From: Globodera rostochiensis
Lineage: Eukaryota; Nematoda; Chromadorea; Rhabditida; Heteroderidae
Direction: 5' to 3'
DNA: 64,000 nucleotides
Assembly: GCA_018350325.1 (NCBI GenBank)
Contig: JAEVLN010000007.1
Span: forward strand, 277,688 to 341,687
The notes beneath the pieces were generated by a model. The model worked only from the letters and a program-made list of their open reading frames with translations. It was not told the DNA's origin and did no database searches. Below are positions 1-11,870 of the stretch, in pieces. The position numbers and the translations under genes are program-made. Each line of letters begins with the position of its first letter. Position 1 is the stretch's first letter.

Positions 1-263
1 CAATCGTGGCAAAAAAAGAATTTACAGTAACGCACAGCATTGAGGGTACGGTAGCGCCATTGTCCGCCCATTTCTTGGACTCTTTCCATTTTCACATGGT
101 GGCACTGCTTGTGTAACAATTTTGCTGGCATCGGCATACTCAGTGTACGCATACCGTACCCTTTTGTCTTTCATCAAATTGTGCGCAGGCATTACGATAT
201 AATTTTATTGATTTTTCCCAATGAAAACAATAGTAAAAAACAAATTGTTTTTAAATAGCAAAT
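1..263 (-). other. Downstream flank with possible exon of another gene
   Basis: This stretch lies downstream of the SPOC gene's stop codon. On the minus strand about 50-190 reads as an open, compositionally normal peptide containing MPMPAKLLHKQCHHVK and GGQWRYRTLNAVRYC. It could be an exon of a neighbouring gene that continues past the window edge. No family was recognised and the splice sites are unclear. Confidence 0.3.
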
Positions 264-3243
264 TCAGCGTGTACAATTGGGCATTAGCTGCAACGGTGCA
301 CTGCCGAATACGCGACAGATCAGCATGACCACTATGCAGCCTTTGTTCGTCCATGTTGTCATTCCAACACCATCCAAAGGCAACAGCACAGCTGAACAAA
401 CAAAAATATAAAAAACCTAAATCAATAAAAACTTTTTAATTACTTATATTTTGCAATTGGCAAAATAATTTATACATTATCCCTTTAAAAAAATTTCTGC
501 CCACCTAGCAATGACTCACCCGGGACCAGCGTGAACACATAGCCGGTCTCGACCGTCGGGTAGTCGTCAAAGTTCAGCACCTCCACCTGAGTGCGCTGAT
601 TGTAACGCGCCACGTTGGTAACAAAGTCATGTTCCCCTGATGGAAAACCAATACAAAATTATTGGAATATATAGATCATATGGCCCAGAGGCAAAACGGA
701 ACATTTATATATCATTAGACTCCTCTCGCTCTGCAATGTAAGAATCCGGAAAAAAATTTTGCGGCAACCATTCCCTGAAGAGTTACAGACCCGGGACTAA
801 AGTGTTTTTATTTTCTATCGACAAATTCTAACTTTAAAAGCTTATATGAGTGATTTTACCCATTTTTTAATCAGTGGGCTTCTGAGTCCCCAGTTAAAAG
901 ACACTTCAGTCCCGGGTCTGTAACTCTTCAGGGAATGGTTGCCGCAAATTTTTTTTCGGTTTCTTTCATTGCAGAGTTAAAGGAGTTGAATGATATATAT
1001 TTGTTCCGTTTTGCCTCTGGGCCATATGATCCATATTTACCAAATTATTTAAATAATAAATAAATTTACTCAAGATCATAAATTTTTCCTGTGGAAAATC
1101 AATTTTATCAAAAAAAACTAACCTTTCGGTCTGTTGACGACCATTAGGCACACCTGCTTGTTCCAACTGTCCCTCAACTGAAGCACGTACTCCCACAAGG
1201 CGCACGACTTTGATTGCCCGATAAGATGGATTCGTGCAATATCATCGCCTTTTGCAGCAATCATCTTGCAGACTAAATTAATCACCGCGCGCGCACCGCT
1301 GACCGCCGTGCAAGTACAGTTGAACGAAATCTGTTTGTTGTTTTTCAAAACCCCATGCAACAACAGCGACACGCTGAACAAAGACATGCATTGTTTTTGT
1401 TTTAAAAGATGCAAAAACATTTACGTTTTATACTGCTTTTCCGTCGGTAGATCCGTACGCAATGCATTGTTGGAACTGCCGCCAATGTCTTGCAGAAGAT
1501 GCAGTTGCTAATTTTTATTAAAATTAATCTAAAAAATTTTTACTGTAAATCTGCGTTTGCGTGCAGGTTGTTGGCCTGCAGCTCCTTGCAGATTCGGTAA
1601 TGTAATGTGTGCCCAAGCGTGGAGTCCCGCGTGCCCAAAATTTTGTCGATGACAGACTTTGTCGGCTTGTTGAACTCAAATGCTGTTTATCAACACGATG
1701 CCATTAAATTAACGTTTTTTATGCGATATTTCACATTTACGTCCTGATCTCTGCCAAATAGGGCTCTCTCAATGGCGCTGCTCAGGTCCTTGTATCGCTT
1801 GCTCGAAAAAACATTTTTGTTGTGATGCATCTGTGCATGTGAAAAATGAAAATTGCAATCATAAATTAAAGTTTGACAAAATTAACTGAATTAGCGAAAA
1901 CACTAAAATTTTGAAAATCTTTGTAAATACAGAACTAGTCGCCTGCGGGGGGGGGGGGGCTTGCTTTTGTAGTGTTCTTGAGGGAGGCTTCGCTTTTGGC
2001 TTCTGTTCATAGGGTCTCTCTTTTTATGATTTTTTATTTTACTTTGGGTCCTTTCTTGGCCGGGCAAGCCTTCTGTTGGCCGGGAAGCCCTCTCCGGGGC
2101 TGGGCGAGCCCTTTCACGGGATGGGCAAGCCCTTTCATAGTCAGAGGCTGGACAAGTCCTTCCGATTTATTTTAATTTTAATTTAATTTAATTTGCATTA
2201 ATTTGCTTTTTTTTTAATATTTATAAATAATTGTTCTAAGGGGTGTAAACTACTGTGAATTTATGCTTTATCTTTCTCCTTACTCTTGTGTGTCTAACAC
2301 ACTCTTCCTTTTGCACACTATTTCGCCGCTACAAATATTCAGATTGATTAAATCAGATATCGATAAGTTTTGATCAGAGAAGGGAAACCTTTTTTTATTT
2401 TGCCAGTTTTTAACGCTGAATTTTAGCATATTTAATTTCTTTTAAAAAATTTTAATTAATTTTTTCAATTTGTGCTCAAAATTGATCATACCGTATCTTG
2501 ATCAGTTTTGATCAGCACTCAACAAACTTTTTTTTTGTTCGACTCAGCTCATCGAGCTGAGTCTAAATGTTCTCTCGTTTACCACCTAAGGCAAATCGTG
2601 CTTTTCCAAATCATTCAAAATTTTAATCAATTTATATTTTAAAGTGGTGTACTATGATATTGAAAAATTAGTACCTTTTCTTCAACGACGTTTCGAGCTC
2701 GTTGCGCACGCCCTTCGCATTAAGTCGTTTTTTTCTTGCTGGGCCAGGTCCAGTACTACACGCTGAGTTGCAGCTTCTGTAAAGTAATGAATGTGTTTGA
2801 GTCCAAATTCAGAAAAAAGTAGAAACTTTATTTTTTAAATCCTTTTTAAAAAGTAAAAAAGTCAGACCAAGTCGCGCGTCGCCGATCACCGGATTGTAGC
2901 TGGGTTTCTGGCTGATGAACATTTCCAGCGTCTCAATGGTCGGATTGATATCGCTGTCCATATGTTTTTTTTCCAAGTTGATGAGCAAAATGCGTTTGGA
3001 CTCCTTGACACACTGCAAAAAATTTCAAAAAAATAAAACAAAGAAAACTAAAGTGCCATGTAAACCTTTCGGACCAGATCGACCCGTTTGGAGATGCATT
3101 CGGAGGAACAGAAGGCACTTTCACGGCCGCCAAACCGTTCCGGACGGACGATCAGCTCGCAAAAACAGCACTGGACAATGCGATTGTCGTTGCGCTTCAG
3201 CGGCTTGACGGCAAAGCGAACTTTGGCCGAACAAACAAAATAT
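264..3243 (-). CDS. TFIIS-central plus SPOC domain protein (PHF3/DIDO-like), frame-broken
   Basis: Exons read 3066-3243, 2868-3012, 2675-2776, 1741-1801, about 1550-1690, about 1370-1500, 1123 to about 1330, 520-636 and 264-391. The first carries a Cys cluster (CCFCELIV, then FCSSEC). The middle resembles the TFIIS central domain (GVRNELETSL, KRYKDLSSAIERALFG, RICKELQANN). The C-terminus is a SPOC fold: RIHLIGQSKSCALWEYVLQL, VEVLNFDDYPTVETGYVF, AVLLPLDGVG, ending at TGA 264-266. Family members bind the RNA polymerase II CTD through SPOC and act in transcription; that role is inferred. Two things are odd: an A7 run near 2728 shifts the frame inside a conserved helix, and an in-frame TGA interrupts the segment near 1690. 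Either the gene is decaying or the sequence has errors. The true N-terminus was not found. The last three exons are phase-consistent and solid. Confidence 0.62.
674..1031. mobile_element. Foldback/MITE-like inverted repeat in SPOC-gene intron
   Basis: The outer arms are inverted copies (GATCATATGGCCCAGAGGC at 674 and its complement ending at 1031). The inner arms also match, around CAACCATTCCCTGAAGAG and AGACCCGGGACT. Only a short AT-rich spacer separates them, so almost the whole 358 bp can fold into a hairpin. It lies between two SPOC exons. No ORF. Confidence 0.75.
1947..1959 (+). repeat. G13 homopolymer
   Basis: A run of 13 G in an otherwise AT-rich intron of the SPOC-domain gene. Similar runs recur at 30111, 32632, 60314, 63817 and 63873. 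Confidence 0.9.
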
Positions 3244-3319
3244 CTGTGTAACAAAAATTTCAGACATTGCAAACAAAAAATAATTTAAGAAAAATAACCC
3301 CCAACCGGGTCCTTATTCT

Positions 3320-4200
3320 TCTGACTGTACATTATAATTCAATTTTATTTAAAACATAAACGTATAATAATAATATATACATTAATGGATTTTACGATTT
3401 TGGATTTTTCACATAAATCTTTGGCGCATGAATAAGTGCACGTTTTCTTTGTTTCAATTTTATTACTTGTCAAATGTCTGGGGAAATATGGACATGTGCA
3501 AAAGGGCAGAAATATTCCCATTTAAGGGCTGAAATTAGCAAAAAATATTTTTTCGGACTATATTATTATTTAAAACACAAAGTATTAAATTAATGTACAT
3601 TTTGGCTTGCCAAATAAAATTAATAGCAGGGTTGGACGGGATGTTTTTGAAAAAACCGGGACTAAATTTCAGTCCCAGAAAAGACATTTCAGTACTGGTC
3701 CCGGTCCCGTCCAACCCTACTTTGTAGCATGAATGAATATTTGCACATTTTCTTTGTTTCCATTTTTACTTTTGGCATGTGAGTGGAAACAGAAATATTC
3801 CCATTTAAGGGTGGAAATTGGCAAATATATTCATTCATTCACATTAAATTCATTCATTCACATTAAAACAATTCGAATTTGATTCCTCCATTGATTAAAT
3901 CATATGACGCCATTGTTTATGAATATATTTATTCATTAGTTTAAATATCTTTTTGCATTTAAATAATTCATTAAATTTTGTTAATTCCAAAAAGTCGAAC
4001 CCCCCCCCAAAAATCATTAAATTAATTCGAAAAGTCGAAAAAGTCGAAACGCCCCAAAAATTGACAATATTTTAGGAAAAATGCAATTTTTTTTAATCCA
4101 ATTCTTTATTCTTCTCATTTTGGCTGTGGCTTTGTGTTCCGGCTGCGGTGACGGTGGAGGGAAAGAAAAGAGTTTTAATGGTACATAATTTTTCTTTTTC
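3320..4200. repeat. Dispersed repeat, copy 1
   Basis: The segment with CGTATAATAATAATATATAC and TTTGGCGCATGAATAAGTGC recurs almost unchanged at 9183-9640 and weakly near 54210-54260. It includes TCCGGCTGCGGTGACGGTG in both long copies. No protein-coding capacity, so its class is unknown. Confidence 0.7.
3631..3714. mobile_element. Short TIR element
   Basis: Ends are AGGGTTGGACGGGA and its complement TCCCGTCCAACCCT, with internal CCGGGACT/AGTCCC repeats. It resembles the other small non-autonomous elements in the window, but no clear target duplication was found. A related left end (GGGTTGGACAAAACCGG) occurs near 39154. Confidence 0.5.
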
Positions 4201-4838
4201 ATCGCAAAAACCCTAACAAAAGTTTGTTTTGTTTAAATTTAATATAAATAACCAACTTTTAAAAATGACAAAAAAGACATTAGCTGCTTTTTATAAGCTA
4301 ATTAAGTTACATTTAAGCGAAAGGTGGTGATGAAAAGAACGAAAAGCCGCCCTCGACTTCTGATGGTTGGTTGCTTTTTTCACTTTTTGACAAATTTATT
4401 TAAATGAATTAAATAATTATGATTAAAAAAACATACAAAAAGATTGTCCGACCCAGCGACCCGAACACCTAATAGTCCGGCACGGTCTGTTTTGTTTAAA
4501 TATAAATTAACAAGTTTTAAATGATGACAAAAAGCATATAGCTATCTGCTTTATGAACTAAATTAATTTGCATTTATTTTGTTTAAAAAGGTTATATTAA
4601 TTTATAGATAAATTGTTGCTTTTTTCACATTTTTGTGGCCAATTTTTATATTAATAAAAAATTAAATAATTTGATGCAATTGTTATTAAAGGCTAGAGGA
4701 TGCCCAAAGAACCATGGAGGCTAAAGATGACGTGATTCAGAGTTCTAATTTGAATTTCACATTCTTTTTATAATTTATAAAAAGTTTTTATCTGTTTGTC
4801 GGGTCTTTTGTTTTTCACATGAATTATTTGTTGCATAA
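4198..4838. repeat. About 600-bp direct repeat, copy A
   Basis: Shares with 5127-5772 the blocks TTTAAGCGAAAGGTGGTGAT, ACCATGGAGGCTAAAGATGA, GTGATTCAGAGTTCTAATTT and CACATGAATTATTTGTTGCA, in the same order and orientation. Each copy also has two internally similar halves (TCTGTTTTGTTTAAAT). A degenerate third copy lies at 11538-11870. Probably a non-autonomous transposon; ends are not defined. Confidence 0.75.
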
Positions 4839-5126
4839 ATTTGAGTTCGCCAAAAACTCCTAATAAAAATGCAAAAATTTTTCAATTTGCCGAATTTTTG
4901 AAACTAAAACTAAAAATTTCAAATAAGTCTCGGGTCACGAGTCGAGAATTTCTCTTTTTTGGGTCAAGATCTCGAGTCTCGGGGTCATTTCTCGGTCTCG
5001 AGTCTTGGTGTGTGAAAGCTCAAAATGTAACCGGGATTGCGCCCTGATTCTCGAAAAGTTTGGAGTTCGGGGGCAAAAACCCCGACCAACAATCTCTTGA
5101 GTCGGGGAGCATTCCCAATTTCATGA

Positions 5127-5772
5127 CACTGGGCTGACGACGACTCAGACTCAAGCGAGTCAACTAACAAAAGTCTGTTTATTTGTTTAATTTTAAATAT
5201 AAATAACCAAAAAAAATGACAAAAAGGCATAGCCAACTGCTTTATAAGCTAATTAATTTACATTTAAGCGAAAGGTGGTGATGGAAAGAACGAAAAGGCG
5301 ACCTCGACTTCCGGTGGTTTGGTTGTTGTTTTTTTTGACAAATTTATATAAATGAATTAAATAATGATAATTAAAAAAGCATACAAAAAGAACAGCGACC
5401 TCAACAACAAATAGTTTGGCTGAAACTGCAAGCACGCGTAACTACAAAAGTCCGGCGGCTAAGTCTGTTTTCTTTAAATATAAATTAACAAGTTTTAAAT
5501 GATAACAAAAAGCACATAGCTGCTTTATAAACAATTTGTATTTAATTTTGTTTAAAAAGGTAATAAAATAGATAAATTGTTGCTTTTTATTCCTCATTTT
5601 TGTGGGCAATTTAATTTGATGCAATTGTAATTAAAGGCTAGAAAATGCCCAATGAACCATGGAGGCTAAAGATGACGTGATTCAGAGTTCTAATTTTAAT
5701 TTCAAAAAGTTTTTATTTGTTTGTCGGGTCCTTTGTTTTTCACATGAATTATTTGTTGCATAAATTTGTAGC
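5127..5772. repeat. About 600-bp direct repeat, copy B
   Basis: Second copy of the repeat at 4198. It opens with GGGCTGACGACGACTCAGAC, a segment also present at 11540, which suggests this is close to the natural left end. No ORF of note. Confidence 0.75.
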
Positions 5773-6395
5773 TGTTTTTTCATATAAAGCGATTTATTTT
5801 TATTATCTTATAATTGATTTTATCATTTAAAAATCATTGAAAAAAATGAATAATTCCTTTAAAATACAATAAAGCCGAAAACGTCATTTTTGAGTGGTTC
5901 AAAGAGCAAAAAGAAATTGCATAATGCCCAAAAGAAAAGATTTTTAATTGTTGGGGGGGGGAGGAAAACAAAAAATAAATTTATTGTATTTGGAATAAAT
6001 TTTACCACAATATTTTGAATGAAGTTTGTTAAAAGAACGCTTATTCTGACTGCTGTTCAGCATTGTGATCAGTTTTTGGTAATGGAAAGTGGACAAAAAT
6101 CAGATATCCGATATAAAATTACATTTTAATTTAAATTTTATTGTTTCTATCGTTGTTCAAGAATTCATGATAGGTACAGAATCGGCGTCTAATTTAATCC
6201 AAACATAAACTATTAAAAACTCTGGCATGGCATATTTGGTAGTAAGATCAAAATAAGATTTTAACCAGGGTTGCTCCCTGATTCTCGAAAGTTTGGGGTT
6301 CGGGGGCAAAAACCCCGACCAACAATCTCTTGAGTCGGGGAGCATTCCCAATTTGAACGAAGAATTTCTTGATTAAAAGTGAAATAATAATAATA

Positions 6396-8477
6396 TTAAT
6401 CGAGCATCATAGTCCCATTGATCAATTGTATTGGTATCCAATCAGGCAAAAAGTTTTCTCGAGAATAACTAGTGCCTAAATAAAACAATCCTTTTAAAGC
6501 TAAGAAATGTTTTTAAAGGATAACTTGCAAATTAAATTTAATTTAACAAAAACAAAAATGTTTTTAATATACCCTTAAAGTTCGAATTGTAGAAAATTGT
6601 TGATTCATCGGGCATTAAATAAGCGATCCACCAAGAGAATGTTGAAGATGAAGCGGTGATCAGCAGCGAATCGCAAGCGGTTGCCGCAAACGCCAAATCT
6701 TCGCCTCGCGCCATCGCTTTGGGCAAAAAAACATTGGAAATTAACTGAAAATTAAATTAAACATAATTAAATAATAAAATTATTTTTTTTTAAAAACCTG
6801 ATCGATTTTCAAATCCATCAAAAATTGCTTATCAGCTCCCATTAATACAACAGAAATATTGTCAAATGTTTTCTGAAATAAAAAAGAAAGTAATAAGAAT
6901 AATTATTAAATATTACTTATACAATATCCCTCCCTACCTTCAAATATTTAAATCCAAATTCGATTCCGAGTTCTGTGAAATCGTTTTTAGATTCGAAGCC
7001 AAACCCTTTGAAATCGCCGAGTCGAACATGGACACAAAATTTATGGGTATGATCATCACTGAATAAAAAAAACTGTAAATTTATTATTGTACATAATTAG
7101 CCGGCGTGCAATGCTTTAAACCCGGCTTTTCAAATTTAAATCAAATTCTTTAATTTTGGCATTCAAAAAAACCCCCGTTTAACCGGGTACAAACTCATGA
7201 ACCGGATCCCAAAATGCCGAGGTTTTAACTCCGGTCTTGTGCAAGCCTATTAGGTATTTATAATGCAAATTATTTTTAAAATACATTTTCAATTTAAATT
7301 ATTTGTTTATTACTCAAAGAATTCTCTTTGGTATGTGTCCACCGTTTTACAAATTTCCTCTCCAAACTGAAAAATTTGGCGAATTTCCGTTCTTCGCTTT
7401 TCAAAGAATTTGTATGATTGGAAATAATTTCCCTAAATAAAAAAATAAGCATTTAAAAAGTAAAAATGTACCACCTACCTTAACTTTGATATACTTTTCT
7501 TTTATCATGGAAAATGCCCTTCAAATAAAATTAAAATATATTTAAAATTCAAAAGCAATTTTTTTTTGCCAACTTTTGAGGGTCTTTATACGTACAACAT
7601 CCGGGAGCAAAGCTTTTCACGAAAAATGTTTCATTTTCCGTTTCATTTGCTCTCTAAATTAATATTTTTATTTTATTTATTTTAATTATTTTTTACAATG
7701 TATTTAATTTGGCTGGCATAGACGGGGAAAAGGCGTTTAATTTCGTTCTCCCCTTCCGTTTGGGTTACTCCATGTTCTGTTACGCATTTTTGTTCTTCTG
7801 TAAAAATTGGCTTTCGTCCAAAAGGCTTTCCAATTCCATATAAGGAAGCCATACGCCACTAAATTTGTATAAAACCTTTTTTTTTTAAATTTTAGAAATT
7901 GCATTTAAAAAAAATTAATTTATTTCTTAGTTTAGTAATACAATTTGGTTTCCAAGCCCGCCACAATGGTGACTCCAAGTCGCGAACAAATATTTGTCAA
8001 CATTTTTTGGAAAAAGTCTGCAATTTAAATAATTATTTTTTCGTGAAATTTATTTTTAAATATTTGTTTTATAAATTATAATTAAAATGTCGGGGGTGAA
8101 CCCAAAATATCGGTGGCGTCGGGGACGGGGAAAATAACCCGAATTTAAAGTAGAGTAGGCCGGGATCGGGATTGGTACTGAAGTCTTCAATTTTGGGACT
8201 GAATTTCCCCCTTATTAAATCCCGATTTCGGAGACAGGAAACAAAAGCAAATGTTTGCCTTTCATATTCCTCTGGCGTTACATTTTTTTTGCACATTTTT
8301 GATTGGGTCACGGCGTAAAATGGGATAATTTTTTTCCCATTATGGCCATCCGTCAAATGAATTCTAAAAATATTTTAATGAAAAATAAAAATATTTTAAA
8401 GATTACGATTTTGTCGCGTGTTGGTCGTTCAACGGCGGGCAATTGATAAAAATCGCAAAAATAAAAAGAAATCGCAT
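6396..8477 (-). CDS. GT11-family fucosyltransferase-like protein with N-terminal signal
   Basis: Eleven exons give a continuous 406-aa frame: 8407-8477, 8139-8363, 7942-8017, 7697-7858, 7574-7653, 7479-7518, 7314-7432, 6938-7058, 6798-6872, 6573-6744 and 6396-6475; all intron phases agree. GT11 enzymes transfer fucose from GDP-fucose to glycans in the secretory pathway. The family motifs are visible: GGLGNQI near residue 120, SLYGIGKPFGRKP just after, NYFQSYKFF, CVHVRLGDF (the HxRxxD nucleotide-sugar loop), DLAFAATACDSLLITASSSTFSWWIAYLM, and FLPDWIPIQ at the end. The start was chosen because it gives a short hydrophobic leader (MRFLFIFAIFINC), a signal peptide or type II anchor. The intron after 7574 uses a weak donor (GTTGGC); a stronger GTATAA at 7591 would drop a conserved-looking YKDPQK. 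C. elegans has many GT11 homologues. Enzyme family well supported; acceptor specificity unknown. Confidence 0.88.
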
Positions 8478-9182
8478 TTATTTTATTTAACACCTAAAAA
8501 TATCTTAAATATAAATATTTATTTCAATTATTTATAAATATATTCGACCATTTCTGATGGAAATAAATGATAAAATCATTGGCTGACGCAAATTTTTTGT
8601 ATTGCTTTTAGTGATTGAATGAATGGACGGACTTTTTGGATGATTAATAGAGAATATGGTAATTGAAAACGTTTTATTTTGGCCGGGCAAAAAATTTAAA
8701 ATTCTTTAATAAATTTAAAATTTACATGAAACATAATTAATTACAATTCTCGTTCTTCAAGGCTCCACCAGAAATTGATTGAATTAAACACAAAATTGAT
8801 CAAAGTGATCATTTTTAAACTTTATGACCCGTCGTCAAATGCTCTTCGGTACTTTTCGGTTATGCGCCCACAAATTCAAATTTTTTAAAAAAGCCAACAA
8901 AAACATTTTGGGTGGTCCATTTTTGAAAAGTCTTTTTTTATTTATGGGCAAATTTATGGCGTCTAAATTAATTGAATAATTTTATGGTTAATATTAACGC
9001 CAAAATTCTCTCGCGTGGCCCTTTTTCCGTTTTTTTGGGCCCATGATCACTGACTGCTTTTTCCATTATTAATCCAAAGCCCGAGGTGTTCTCCATTTTT
9101 TACTTTTTAAGTTATCGAAATCCGTATTTGCGTCAGACAAATGATTTTGTTTATACATTTTGAAAAAAGGAAATTCTTCAGA

Positions 9183-9640
9183 GTGTACATTATAATACAA
9201 TTTTATTTAAAACATAAACGTATAATAATAATATATACATTAATGGATTTTACGATTTTCGATTTTTCAGATAAATCTTTGGCGCATGAATAAGTGCACA
9301 TTTTCTTTGTTTCAATTTTATTACTTGTCATATGTCTAGGGAATATGGACATGTGCAATAGGGCAGAAATATTCCCATTTAAGGGCTGAAATTGGCAAAT
9401 ATTTTCACATAATTCAATTAAATTCCATCTATTAAATATGCCATTGTTTGTGAATATATTCATTCATTAGTTTAAATACCTTTTTGCTTTTAAATAATTC
9501 ATTAGTTTTATTAATTCGAAAAAGTCGAAAGCCCCAAAAATTGCCAATATTTTAGGAAAAATGCAATTTTTTTAAAACCAACTCTTTATTCTTCTCATTT
9601 TGATTGTGGCGTTGTGTTCCGGCTGCGGTGACGGTGATGG
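9183..9640. repeat. Dispersed repeat, copy 2
   Basis: Near-identical to the repeat starting at 3320 for more than 100 bp, then in patches to TTCCGGCTGCGGTGACGGTG. Same orientation as copy 1. No coding content. Confidence 0.7.
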
Positions 9641-10124
9641 TTATAGAAAGAATGGAAAGTCGCAGTGTGGTGGTTGGTTTTGTGGCCACTATTAAATAAA
9701 AATTAATTAAATAATTTCATGTTCAGAAGGCGGCTTCCGCCCCTAAGTTTTGAATAGGACGATGGGCGTGTGGACAATTGCCTATTTATGCTGCTGATTG
9801 ATTGGAATGATTGCGATGAAGCGTAAAAAGATGCATTTTTGGGTGCTTTGATTTTCAAAATTCCGTTTCAATCCTTTGGGGATTTTAAACACACAGTTCA
9901 GGGTCCTTATTGTGCCTTTTATGTATGGTCCGTTTTTATTTTGATGCATAAATTAAAGGCTTTTTAATTTTTGGAACATTTGGTTTTATTAATTTCCGGA
10001 ATCCGACGTTTTTTTGTGTAAAAATGTATACCGTAGATACTCCTGTAATCTCCCGACCTCTAATAATCCTCCATCCTCAGGTTGTTTTGGGGTCGAAGAA
10101 TCCGATTCTAACCTCTGTTACAAC

Positions 10125-11372
10125 TAGTGTTCGGCAAATGGCATTTTCCGGTAACGGTAACGGTAAAACCGGTAATTACCGTTACCGGTTTTTTACCGTT
10201 CGTGGCCCAAAACGACCGGTAACGGTAAATCGGTAAATTTACCGGTTTTTACCGTTACCGGTTTTTACCGACCAAAAAATGCCGGTAAATCTCGGTAAAC
10301 CGGTAAATTTTCAAAAAAACTGAAATTAAAGTCCTTTTCTCCTTATACAAACTCACAACAAATCTTTCCCGATAACTTGCACAAATTTACCTATGCAACC
10401 AGTTCTCTATTGTTCTTCTGCACATTCCGATGACAATTTTAGGAGTGCATTTTTTCGTTTTTCTAAATCAATTTTTTTCAAAAAGAAGTTGGATTTTGGG
10501 GGTGTTTTTTTTGGGAATTATTGCATTTTTTTTATAAAATTTTTCCAAAAGAATATTTTCTCCACATCGTTTGGAAATTTTTTTTCAAATTTTTTAACAT
10601 TTTTATTAAGAAAATAGCGCAAACATTTAAAAATTTTTTTACCGATTTTTAGATTTTTCAAAAATGCAAATTTTTCTGAGAATTCCGCTTTGCTGTGAGT
10701 GGGGTCTGCGGTGCCGATAGGCGCCGCCGAGAAAATTTTGGAATTTTGACTACAAATTGTAATGAAAATTGGTCCATTCGCTTCGAAATTTTCTCATTTT
10801 GAATATTGAATCAAATATTATGAAAATCTTCACAAAACCGAAAAATAAGGACGGAGGCCTAAATAAGGACAAATCTTTTTTGTGGTCTACCCCAAGACAG
10901 TGGCCTAGCCAGGTTGCTCCGGCTTACCCGAAACCCGAGAGCCGAAACCCGGTCTTTTTCTCGATCCGGAACAACCCTGGTCCTAGCCCTATCTGCCTTA
11001 GATTCGTGTGGTGGAGGGGGGGGGGAGGATTTTTAGAATTTTTAAGATTTTTGTTAAGAAAATGGGCAAAAAATTGCAATTTTGGACTATATTTGAGTCA
11101 AACTTGACCCAAAATTATTTAAGTTGAATGCCAAATTCAAAAATAAGCACCAATATTAGTTTTAAAATTTTTACCGGAAACCGGTAATTTACCGCGGTAA
11201 ATGACTTGGACCGGTAACGGTAAATCGGTAAATTTACCGATTTTTACCGTTACCGGTTTTTACCGGTTGGGACTAAAAGGCGACCGGTAACGGTAAACCG
11301 GTAAATTTACCGTCAATTTTTACCGATTTTTACCGGTTTTTACCGCGGTAAATTTTACCGTGCCGAACACTA
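10125..11372. mobile_element. hAT-like non-autonomous element with CCGGTAA minisatellite ends
   Basis: Terminal inverted repeats TAGTGTTCGGCA and TGCCGAACACTA are bounded by a perfect 8-bp duplication GTTACAAC (10117-10124 and 11373-11380), the size typical of hAT transposons. Both subterminal regions consist of variants of CGGTAAC and CCGGTAAATTTACCGG, in opposite orientation. There is no transposase ORF, so mobilisation in trans is inferred. A small related element with the same left end lies at 61916. Another element is nested at 10910. Confidence 0.85.
10910..10979. mobile_element. 70-bp hAT-like MITE nested in larger element
   Basis: TIRs CAGGTTGCTCCGG and CCGGAACAACCCTG are flanked by GGCCTAGC (10902-10909) and GTCCTAGC (10980-10987), 7 of 8 bases matching. 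The interior is CCCGAAACCCGAGAGCC-type sequence. Its position inside the 10125-11372 element shows it inserted later. Confidence 0.65.
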
Positions 11373-11537
11373 GTTACAACCAATTCCGAATCCCGGGATT
11401 AAAATTCGAACATTTGGTCGAAAGTTCAAATTTTTCGAAAAATCAAGTTTGGTTGGTGTTTACGCCCCTAAATCCGATAAAAACACTTTTTTCTCGACTT
11501 TTGATAATCACTGACGCATTTTCTACTGACGCATTTT

Positions 11538-11870
11538 CCTGTCACCGGGCTGACGACGACGACTCAGACTAAAGCGAGTCAACTAACAAAAATCTGTTTT
11601 GTTTAAATTTAAATTATAATAAAAAACTTTTTAAATAATGTCAAAAAGCATAGCATTTACGAGCCAATTATTTGCATTTAATAGCAATATAAAACAATTT
11701 AAATAATTGATGCAATTGTAATTACAGCGCCGAATCGTAGAACCTAAAGATGACGTCATTTTGCTGAAGGCATTTTGTTCTATTTCATTTTCAAAATATT
11801 TTTTCTATGTTCGGCACTTTTGTTCACATTTATTATATTTGTTGCATAAAATTTTATTGCTATTTTCCAT
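11538..11870. repeat. Degenerate copy of the 4.2/5.1-kb direct repeat
   Basis: Opens with CACCGGGCTGACGACGACG and continues with ACTAACAAAAATCTGTTTTG and CCTAAAGATGACGTCATT, matching the repeat at 5127 in order, with deletions. Same orientation. Confidence 0.6.

Larger units (their letters stand above)
3244..6395. other. Gene-free repeat block
   Basis: No supportable gene. The block holds a dispersed repeat (3320-4200), a short TIR element (3631-3714), two related about 600-bp direct repeats (4198-4838 and 5127-5772), and two copies of a short module with GGGGCAAAAACCCCGACC (5033-5125 and 6267-6352). Nothing else was seen. Confidence 0.6.

Noticed and set aside
7591..7592. Stronger GTATAA donor for exon 5 of the GT11 gene
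   Set aside because: It also keeps the frame but removes a YKDPQK segment that suits the family; noted as an alternative only.
10125..11372. Long ORFs inside the CCGGTAA-rich element
   Set aside because: They are translations of the minisatellite and low-complexity sequence, with no transposase motif.
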